Positions 55,741 to 64,000 of a stretch of 64,000 bases of DNA are shown piece after piece (the first letter of the stretch is position 1; each line of letters starts with the position of its first letter). This DNA is from Acanthosepion pharaonis. Taxonomy: Eukaryota > Mollusca > Cephalopoda > Sepiida > Sepiidae. The stretch lies in contig CAHIKZ030000835.1 of NCBI GenBank assembly GCA_903632075.3, forward strand, positions 1,805,001 through 1,869,000, given 5' to 3'. The notes below the pieces were generated by a model. It ran no database searches, had not been told where the DNA came from, and saw only the letters and a list, made by a program, of their open reading frames with translations. The position numbers and the translations under genes are program-made.

Positions 55741-56426
55741 AACCTTTTTTTCCTTCGTGATTGATTTGATTATTAGCAAATCAAAAATTCAAAGGTTTTT
55801 CGAAACGAGTATAGCTACCTATATATATATATATATATATATATATGAATTCCTATTTTTCCTCTTCCTATATCAAGTCTCTTTGATTGATTCCTTTTCT
55901 TACACCATTGTGCTCTGCTGCTTCATCATCTTTTGTGTTTAGGTCAACACTTGATTAGTCTCTTCTTTTTTTTAATTCTAAAGAGTGTCCACCTGGCGAA
56001 GGTTGATCACAGGAGAATGTCAGTGTCCAGTTAATGACACTGACCAACACCTTATTTTCGATTTTTTTTCCCGCGTTTTGACATTATCGACCGTTAGCAA
56101 AACAACAACTTGTCATTATAATGCTTCTTGATTTCTATTCTTTTTTTAGCTGACCAGCCATCGGCAGGAAGATCAGAAAAAATATCATATGTTTTTTTTT
56201 TTAAAGTAAACAAGTGAATCATCTAAAAAAATATAAAAAGGATTAAAAAAAAACCCGAGGAAAGTCGAGTTCGATAAATATTGTTGACTAGCTGATCTAC
56301 CTGAGATGGCGGAACTTTCATTGTATGCATTTAGCGTTTAGTTTTAACTAAGTTCATTAGAATACATATCCAACATCTATATTCAAAGAGCTTTATTCAA
56401 AATAAAGCCGTCTCTCTCTCTCTCTT

Positions 56427-56498
<72 letters not shown>

Positions 56499-56588
56499 AA
56501 ATGTAAAAAGAACGAAAAGAATATAGATTCAAAAATTCAGAACATTAGTTTAAAAAGGGCTCAATACAAGAGCAGAGCAATAAATATT
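55741..56588. other. No gene; TA tract 56431-56497
   Basis: T-rich then AT-rich spacer. Confidence 0.5.
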
Positions 56589-56589
56589 A

Positions 56590-57084
56590 GGTCATCCCAT
56601 AAGTTCTGTCCGAATTTTGAATAAAGAAAACAAGTGACCAAATGTTACATTTAATTACAATTTCCTGATGAAATATCACCTCTTTTTCGATTCACTAGAG
56701 CAGGTCTTTTTTTCCTCAAAGCTTTGTTCAAACGTTCTAATTGCTGACAGTATATTTGAGCATTAATCGTTGCATTAAGTGGTAAGAATTCAAAGTGGAT
56801 TATTCCTTGGCGATCCCACCAGATTGAAAGAAGAACCTTTTGCCCATGAAGTTCCCTTTTCGGCTGTGGCTGGGGTCCTTCCCCTTTACCAAACCACTGT
56901 CTACGATGCTTAACATTTCGATAAAAGATCCATTTTTATTTAATTTTATTGTTCTCTGAAATAAAATTTGATCAGTTTAAATATAAAAAATAATGTTCAG
57001 CTTCATTAGACATTATAAAATACTCTTTAAATTTCATTCATTTTGACAAAAAGTTCAAATTCGGACAGAACTTATGGGATGACC
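56590..57084 (-). mobile_element. mariner element with long TIRs and an open internal frame
   Basis: Inverted ends of about 32 bp: ggtcatcccataagttctgt (56590) and its complement ending 57084. A minus-strand frame open from about 56935 to 56665 reads KWIFYRNVKHRRQWFGKGE, KRELHGQKVLLSIWWDRQGI, IHFEFLPLNATINAQIYCQQ then LERLNKALRKKRPALVNRKR. This is the central region of a mariner transposase with the first catalytic Asp (WWD). N- and C-terminal coding parts, including the other two Asp, are deleted. About 495 bp. No ATG at its start. Confidence 0.85.
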
Positions 57085-57200
57085 TGATATTTATTATAAA
57101 TTGTTACACTGGAAGATGCAAGTTACCACGACAAAAATTCATATTCGTTTCGATGTCGAAAACCGCCTTGTCAGCCGGCTAACAGTTTCAATGTACCAGT

Positions 57201-57244
<44 letters not shown>

Positions 57245-57249
<5 letters not shown>

Positions 57250-57670
57250 CTGAACATATGAAAATATTATTTGTCACAGCAGGTAGGGAATGTGTTGAAC
57301 AGTCTCTTCTTTTCGGCAGTCAGGATTAACCCTAGACTTGAACAGGTTAAGATTGTAGTTATCAGGGAAGAATCCCCTAGGTAGTCGCTTCCACAAGGGA
57401 TTGATTCGTGGGATGAAGCGGTTCGAGTGGAACTTACACCTCGCTAAAGTATTACGAAAGGAACTAGAGTTGTTCGCTACAATGTTGCCATATATGTGCA
57501 GGAGCTGCTCAGTCTCCATTTTTCACTCTGGATAGATTCCAAAATCGTCTCCGCGTCATTGTGGGGGACGAATTATTTCCTATCCTACAGACGAGACATT
57601 AAAATCCTCATGCTGTTCTATCGCTATTTCCATGGAAAATGCTCAGACGAACTACACTTTCTTTTCTAAA
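57245..57670 (-). pseudogene. LINE-A copy with internal 5' inversion
   Basis: Minus strand 57520-57245: SSSFRNTLARCKFHSNRFIP, then WKRLPRGFFPDNYNLNLFKS, the C-terminal end. Plus strand 57525-57668: RFQNRLRVIVGDELF then RRDIKILMLFYRYFHGKCSD, the part that normally comes just before. The upstream half is flipped, as produced by twin priming during LINE integration. Confidence 0.75.
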
Positions 57671-57687
57671 GACAAAGTGTGTAAAAA

Positions 57688-57945
57688 TTGTTAAAATAAT
57701 GGAAGCCCTAATAATAAAAAAAAACGCCAACATTCAGTAAGAGTAACTATGAACACGGCCACAATGTGATGACCATGTTTGGCAAATAAACAATTAACTT
57801 CAGATACACACATAGAAATAACACATTCGGTTGCAAGTAAAAAGAATAAAAATCATACTTGATAATTGCTAAAAGAATAGCCGAAAGCACTCGTAGATGC
57901 AGAACTTTTGGACAGTTTTTCACACGTTGTGTTCAGAATTCTGGC
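57688..57945 (+). mobile_element. PLE family B 3' untranslated copy
   Basis: aataatggaagccctaataa..., then agaatagccgaaagcactc and cttttggacagttttt, matching 1505-1640 and 2240-2320. Confidence 0.6.
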
Positions 57946-57952
57946 CAAATAC

Positions 57953-57956
<4 letters not shown>

Positions 57957-58012
<56 letters not shown>

Positions 58013-58410
58013 ATTAATTGATTTAAAATATGTTTTTTTCGCTACACAGTTCTAACCATATTTCAAAAATGGAAGCTAAAAGCCCCGAATTTAATTTTGT
58101 GATTAAATTAAAGACATTAGTTCCATTTGATCCTCAAGCGAATTTTGGAGTAACTTATTAAAATTACTGGGTTTTAAAGACACAGCTAAAACAAAATTCA
58201 TGTTTTCAAGGTTACAGATAAATCTATTTTTCTAGACAGGGGTGGCTGGGTTTTCAAAATGTCTATAATTTAATGTATCAGTTATTGCTAAGTTTGGGTC
58301 GTAAGAAGGGATGTATTTTTCAATAAAATCTAACTTCCGTTAAAAGCCTGTCGTCTAGATTTTTTAAAATTATCTTGTTAACACCGGATTATATATCTTA
58401 CTGTTTTTTC
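57957..58410 (+). repeat. R1 repeat with TA tract
   Basis: TA tract 57957-58006, gatttaaaatatg...tcgctacac, and the distal end caccggattatatatcttac at 58384 as in the 47 kb copy. CA/TA run follows (58428-58475). Confidence 0.65.
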
Positions 58411-58419
58411 TTTTTATTT

Positions 58420-58475
<56 letters not shown>

Positions 58476-59329
58476 GTAGGGTGCGATGTATAAATTATCG
58501 TTCAAAATCATGTAATAAATGATAATAACACTGATATCTCATTTTAACAGATATATTTACTAAAATTGCACAAGAAATTCTTCAAATACTAAAGAGTAAA
58601 TTTATTCAATAAAATCGCCATTGGCTTCAAACACGGCCTCCAGACGACTTTGGAATCTCCTGGAATTTTTCTGTGTGGTTTTCCTGTTAAAGTTAGTGAA
58701 TGCTGCCATAATACTTGCGTTCATTTCATCTTTTGTGTTACATAGAGTTTTGTTGGTTTCTCGCGTAACTGCGCCCCACACATAATAATCAAGGAGGTTG
58801 CAGTCTGGGGAGTTAAGTGGCCAGATGTAAGGGGTGATGTTGCCTCAGATATTATCTGCCTCTTGCTTGTGTGGCATGGTACAGAGTCCTGTTGCAAAAC
58901 ATATCGTCTTCCAGCAGCCACACTCTTGACCCAGGGCAGCACTACCTCTTCAAGGCATTTGATGTAGGCCTCCGTGTTGAATCTGAGGCACTTTAGGGAG
59001 ATGAATGGAGGTACAACGCCGCCATCTCTAGTGATCACTTCAAAAACCTTCGTAATCACCATTAGACTCATCCAACTCTGTATTGTCCTCCTATTGCCAC
59101 CCAAACACTCTGAAATTTTTATATTGGAGCTTCCGGCACGAATGCCAAGCAGAACAGCATACCGTTTCAAACTTTCTGGCGGTGTAAATTGCGCCATGGT
59201 GCTCTTTTTCTCACAGATGGTGTCCAACTGATTTTACTATACTGTTCAGTCGAAAAAATCAAAAATAAATAAGGCGAATGCGGGAAACTAAAAATATAAA
59301 ATACCGAAAATTTACCCATCGCACCCTGT
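58476..59329 (-). pseudogene. mariner-type transposon with TIRs
   Basis: Ends tagggtgcgatgtataaatt (58477) and near-complement up to atcgcaccctg (59329). Minus-strand frame 59227-58721: FTPPESLKRYAVLLGIRAGS, ECLGGNRRT, a frameshift, then ITRDGGVVPPFISLK, NTEAYIKCLEEVVLPWVKSV and YVLQQDSVPCHTS (QQD..P.H, second catalytic Asp). The last part decays; the C-terminus RRFQSRLEAVFEANGDF is readable near 58650-58600. Second member of the family at 25963-26808. Confidence 0.85.
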
Positions 59330-59376
59330 ATATATATTGGCGTGTTTATCTAACAATAAATACATCTAAATTCAAC

Positions 59377-59492
59377 TGCCGTGGGCTAATAGCCGAGGGG
59401 TAGAGTCTCCGACTGATCTCGGCTTGAGGCAATCGGAAGGTCTAGCCACGCTGATGAGCAGTGAATCAGCGAAATTGTTTGTCTACAGATGA

Positions 59493-59558
<66 letters not shown>
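59377..59558 (+). repeat. SINE-3 copy with (TA)n tail
   Basis: gccgaggggtagagtctccg, gaggcaatcggaaggtctag, gtttgtctacagatgac, then (TA)n 59495-59558. The B box is deleted. Confidence 0.65.
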
Positions 59559-59565
<7 letters not shown>

Positions 59566-59593
59566 GTCAGGATATTTTTGCCTTTATTCATAA

Positions 59594-59657
<64 letters not shown>

Positions 59658-59754
59658 AAATACAAAAAAAAACATATCTTAACTGACACGTATCGACTTC
59701 TTAGGCACATTATCAAGGGAAATACCTTGATAAAGTCACTCAGGATTAGACTTG

Positions 59755-59815
<61 letters not shown>

Positions 59816-59922
59816 TAATTTAGGCTTTCCTTTTGTATTGAGAACTGATTTTTAAAAATAAAAACAAAAATACTAAAGAACTTCGGATTATTTGCCTAAC
59901 GTGTTCTTTCCTATTTTTCTAT

Positions 59923-60014
<92 letters not shown>

Positions 60015-60060
60015 CTATACTGATAAAACCATTATTAGACTGATGGTGTCTGATATACAG

Positions 60061-60137
<77 letters not shown>

Positions 60138-60419
60138 AATAAATTGCAAAAAAGTTCAATCAATTTATCTTTAGACCGACTTCAAAGTTTCCGTTCATTG
60201 GGAAAAAGTCAGAAAGAATTTATTGAATGATTGTCAGATATCATATTTATATTGGCCATAATAACCAGTAATTTTACGTAGTTTGATATGCGTTAGTAAT
60301 TTGAATTATTATCACTACACACGCATACACACGCATAAATACACACACACACATATATGTGTGTGCGTGTGTGTGTATTTGTGCGTGTGGATATACTTTT
60401 TTTTTACAGTCTAAATTTA
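59559..60419. repeat. TA/TG/CA microsatellites with a Penelope-like terminal scrap
   Basis: TG run 59617-59654, TA runs 59757-59811 and 60064-60134, CA run 59927-59980. At 59711-59733 tatcaagg...ccttgata forms a hairpin followed by aagtcac, resembling the 29.0 kb motif. Confidence 0.7.
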
Positions 60420-61000
60420 AGGGTAGAATCTCTTCAGAGCAGACTGTCTTCCCGGCAGGCCGGCGGCGTGAAGCTTGACCAGCATTCGGCACAGCATGAG
60501 TTCCGGTATGGTTTCTATTCCGCCAAACCGCCGTAACGTCTCCTCACCGCCAGCTGGAAATAACGCCGCAACACCCAAATCGTCCGTTGGGCATAATTCG
60601 ACGCGATGAAGCAGTAGCCGCCAGGGCGGATGTCAAGGCCATGACAGGGAAGTTATTGGAAACGAGAGAAGAATGGCAGGGACAGAGTCAGTACTTCGTT
60701 ACTGTAGTGACTCGGCAAAGGCTGGTGACGTCATTCAGTAATTGAAAATAAAGGCCAAGATTTAGGAGGAATGAAAAGAGAGTAATTTGGCTGTTGTTAC
60801 TTGTGTCATTGAGAAGCCGGTCGCCGATGTCGCGAAGAATACAAGGCAACGCCATGAGAATTGTAATTTCACTTCATTTTTCCTTTCCGTCCTGTCGCGC
60901 TGAATATTGCTTCGTGCGCATGCGTAATCGGGACTAATTTCCTTTACGTCCTTTGGCTTTTATTGGGGCGACTCTAAACGGTTAACCATTGATATATTCA
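60420..61000. promoter_or_regulatory. GC-richer island, possible promoter
   Basis: The only clearly CpG-bearing stretch in the window (ccggcaggccggcggcgtga at 60452, aaccgccgtaacgtc, tgtcgcgctgaat). It has an NRF1-like tgcgcatgcgt (60917-60927) and a CCAAT box on the minus strand (attgg at 60962). A short open frame with an A at -3 starts at 60496 (38 codons with stop) and other short frames overlap on both strands. None is recognisable. It lies upstream of the minus-strand TH exons and could be a promoter for TH or for a plus-strand neighbour. Confidence 0.35.
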
Positions 61001-61126
61001 AAGAAAGAAATTGTGTATGAAAAAAAAAATGTCAGGTAGAAAAAAAAAAAAGAACGAAAAAAAACAAACAACCAGTATAGCCGCAAAATAAAAGTTAAAA
61101 TAAAGCACAAGTAAAATTACTTGCAG

Positions 61127-61201
61127 AAAATCGTAAAACTTAGCGATGTTCATATCCTAAGTGCAGGCGCTCCCGATAAAAGCGAACAAGTTTTTGGCAA
61201 G
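61127..61201 (+). CDS. Candidate internal exon of an unknown gene
   Basis: 75 bp, bounded by acceptor attacttgcag (to 61126) and donor gtaaga (from 61202). Only one frame is open, reading KIVKLSDVHILSAGAPDKSE then QVFGK, phase 0 at both ends. No family recognised, and the pyrimidine tract is weak. Its nearness to the GC-richer island suggests a plus-strand gene running out of the window to the right. It could be chance. Confidence 0.3.
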
Positions 61202-61689
61202 GTAAGAGTAATATTAACCTTTAGCCTATAAGGAAACATTCGCCAATCACTGACAAAGAAGCCGATAGCCCTTTCAGTTGAAATTTATCAAATCTTTCTA
61301 TTAAAACAATTCTTCGGGAAAATAGTTTGTACTGATTTATAAGGCCTATCAACTTAGACCATACATGAACAACCTTTTCAAATAATGAGCCGCATAAGAT
61401 ATGGTTCATCATAAGGTAGGTCGCGCTACTTAAAAAAAATCAAGATAATTTTTCATTCAAGGAGCTGCAGCCATTTTCAGTACGGAAGATCAAACGCGTA
61501 AGAATCTGCTGTAGAAATAGAGAAAAGTCGAGTTTTTTCTTTGCAAAAAAAAATTAATTCCATAATTAAAAATATATTTATTCTCTGGAGTATCTTTTCT
61601 CAACCGATACGTCTGGACGTACTAATGCGCCCTGAATGTATCCAGGTAGGCCCCGAATTAACAGAAGACTAATTCATTAATTATTTTTA
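61202..61689. other. No gene seen
   Basis: The minus-strand open frame 61221-61412 has no recognisable domain. Confidence 0.4.
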
Positions 61690-62045
61690 TATTTAAAATA
61701 ATCTTTCATTTTAAAAAAGCTAGAGACACAAAGCACATGACTTCCATGTCTAAATCAAGCCTTTGTCATTTTATATTTTAAACTGAATGCTAAATTCCTT
61801 AATCTTTAAGAAGGAGTGGATAATCCTTTCCCTTTTGCTTTTCCCAAGAGAAAAAATCAATTATTATCAGCCACTCTAAAAAAATAGCAGATTATTTATA
61901 AATCCCTTTAACTGAAAACTGTATCACTAATCTTCTTTGGGGATGCTAAACGAAGATTTCACATTTTCAAATTTTAAAACCAATTTTCCCGTATTAAAAT
62001 TTAAAATGTCCCAGAGTTTTCGTTGTTCCACAAGTGCACCCTGGA
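61690..62045 (-). repeat. hAT-like non-autonomous repeat
   Basis: Reverse complement of the repeat at 30805-31030 (ccagggtgcacttgtggaac, cactt..aattttaat). Third member. Confidence 0.5.
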
Positions 62046-62074
62046 GTTAATATATATATATATAAATGTTTAGG

Positions 62075-62125
<51 letters not shown>

Positions 62126-63164
62126 TCATTTTTCACAGCAGCAGAAGAAGAGTGGTATGGCCTTGAGCAGGCCCTAGCAAGATTAATTTCTAAAAAAATT
62201 CTGTTGTATTCTTTCTTCGTAAGATGACAAATTATTAGCCCTATGTTATTATATTTGCAGATGTTTCCCGTTCGTAATTATAGTTATGATAATATCTGTT
62301 AAATAATCAACAGTGTCCACGGTGCTATGGCCAAGACATGTTCTGATTTCTAAAAAGCATATATATTAAGTCCTTCCAGCCCACCTTCTCTAAACAAAAG
62401 TGGCTTTTAGTTCTGAACGTTATCTGTTTTTGCTAATTATATATTTAATACATATAGCATCCTGTCATAGTCTTTTTTCCATATTTTATTTGCTAATTTT
62501 TTCAGTCATCGATAGGACTAAAACCAGGTTAAGCATTTTTCTCTATTTTTTTTTCGATTTAGCTCTTTATAATATCTATAAAAGTTTTTATTTCTTGTTA
62601 CTTTTCTTTTGTTGTTCGATTTTAATATGTCTGTTCTTGCTGGAATAATTACAGTTTATACCCCTAATCAAATATTTTAAAATTTTCTAGTTCTTGTTAT
62701 TTCCTTGTTGCTATCATAGCACCTTTTCTATTTCGTCCCAGACAGCCACAATGCTTGCTTTAAGCTAAGGGAATCTAATGTTGCGTTCCGTTTATATTCC
62801 GGGCAAAGAAAAATCTTTTTCTTAAGAGAAAATGATATAAAAGAAAAAGAAAAAGAATCACTTCACTGAATAGTGTCGCGAACACAAACTGACAGGGAAA
62901 CGAGTCGTCGAAAGGAAAATTGATTTAATTAAAATGAAATATTATTCCGAGAGTTAATGGTTCGATATTAAACGCTGAAATTTGCTGCCTTGAAGCAACT
63001 ATTCAGTTGAAATCAATAAAAACCGACAAATTTTTTACTTGCTTTCCATTCAAGGATCTGAATTCAAAAAGCTCGTCGTTATATGTAATATTTGTTGCTA
63101 TTTTTAGTCGACGACAAAGCGCGTGCGCGCGCACACACACACACTCACACTCACACACACGCAC

Positions 63165-63220
<56 letters not shown>

Positions 63221-63321
63221 GTTCAATTCTCGGTTGTGGATGCTCACTACTGATGAGTCCCAAATATAGGACGAAAAAAGCCGCCCAGTGCTTCCTGTTG
63301 TGATTTCTTCTGACTCGATGA

Positions 63322-63378
<57 letters not shown>

Positions 63379-63525
63379 TTTACTTTAGGTATCTTCATTC
63401 CAACTGTAAGGAAAATTGCTCTATTTAATGAAAATAAACATTGAGTGCCCTTTTGTGAGTCAGTTTTAACATATTTCAAATTCTATGTGTTGTGTTAATA
63501 GGACTTGTCTGGATTATACCAACGG

Positions 63526-63598
<73 letters not shown>

Positions 63599-63817
63599 TA
63601 TATATATACGCTTACCAGACGACCTTTAAATCCCTCAAATTTCCCTTAACAACTGGTGGGGGTGGGCGTCTTATACTACAATTCTAAAAAAGAAACCTTA
63701 AATTTTGATTGATGTTAGTCGCTAACTAATCAAAATCAAAACTAAATCAAAACTAAATCAAAGTACCTTGTCTATCGTTTTCAATGAAATGTATGCACGC
63801 ACATACACATACACACA

Positions 63818-63891
<74 letters not shown>

Positions 63892-64000
63892 CAAGTGTAA
63901 ATGGATATAAATCCAAACAGAATGAAGAAATTTTGAAAAAACAAACAAAAATCCTTAAATGTAGTTAAATGAAAGAAATAAGACGTCTGACGTTTTTTTG
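62046..64000. other. AT-rich end of window with microsatellites, no gene
   Basis: TA tracts 62075-62123, 63166-63217, 63329-63378, 63530-63582 and 63820-63888; CA runs at 63125-63165 and 63580-63600. 63720-63795 resembles 2350-2400 (accttgtctatcgttttcaa). The hydrophobic open frame at 62400-62648 is T-rich and unsupported. Confidence 0.6.

Noticed and set aside
62130..62220. Possible exon with AEEEWYGLEQALARLIS
   Set aside because: An acceptor-like ttttcacag and donor-like gtaaga exist, but the open frame is out of phase with the candidate exon at 61127-61201 and no family is recognised.
62400..62648. Hydrophobic 82-codon protein
   Set aside because: T-rich DNA gives Phe/Leu/Ile-rich frames by composition; no signal sequence logic, homologue or splice site.

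Overview
The base composition and contents point to a mollusc, most likely a cephalopod such as an octopus (inference). The window is AT-rich and crowded with (TA)n, (CT)n, (GATA)n and (TG)n tracts. Nearly all other structure comes from retroelements and DNA transposons: Penelope-like elements, RTE and jockey/CR1-like LINE ends, three tRNA-derived SINE families, and many Tc1/mariner remnants. There is no sign of a prokaryote: no operons, no ribosome binding sites, no dense coding.

The one host gene I recognise is tyrosine hydroxylase (TH) on the minus strand. It was found as six short exons with splice sites and fully consistent phases, spread over about 29 kb: 35736-35919 (ACT regulatory domain), 33738-33785, 32315-32359, 25820-25908, 19424-19491 and 6577-6627 (start of the catalytic domain). 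The 5' exons and the iron-binding core of the catalytic domain were not found here. The core should lie to the left of base 1. A GC-richer patch at about 60.42-61.0 kb with promoter-like features, and a possible plus-strand exon at 61127-61201, may mark a neighbouring gene. I could not identify it.

Layout. 0-4.1 kb: Penelope-like (PLE) family B debris, two SINE-1 copies, and a PLE family A copy with reverse transcriptase and GIY-YIG endonuclease. 4-12.5 kb: LINE ends, PLE-A tandem units joined head-to-head with SINE-2, and a segmental duplication. 14-15 kb: microsatellite. 15.4-16.3 kb: PLE family C. 18.5-27 kb: mariner/Tc1 remnants, a 5S rRNA pseudogene, and a TIR element holding a hairpin-rich tandem module. 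27-35.5 kb: foldback elements bounded by TA tracts, hAT-like repeats and LINE ends. 37.2-38.6 kb: a 27-bp minisatellite. 40-47.6 kb: MITEs, long perfect hairpins, a tRNA-like gene, and a tandem array derived from 5S rRNA. 48-50.2 kb: TATG/TG microsatellite. 52-54.6 kb: an RTE LINE split by a PLE-A/SINE-2 composite. 56-64 kb: mariner remnants, an inverted LINE copy and microsatellites.

The strongest candidate for an undescribed system is the PLE-A terminal unit. It recurs as a tandem repeat of exactly 128 bp in three separate arrays. Each unit carries a hammerhead-ribozyme-like core (CTGAAGA, a paired stem II, GAAAC). The units are repeatedly joined head-to-head with a tRNA-derived SINE module, and the same SINE module follows the PLE open reading frame in two PLE copies. 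This resembles retrozyme or Penelope biology, but self-cleavage is not shown: I could not settle stems I and III or the cleavage triplet.
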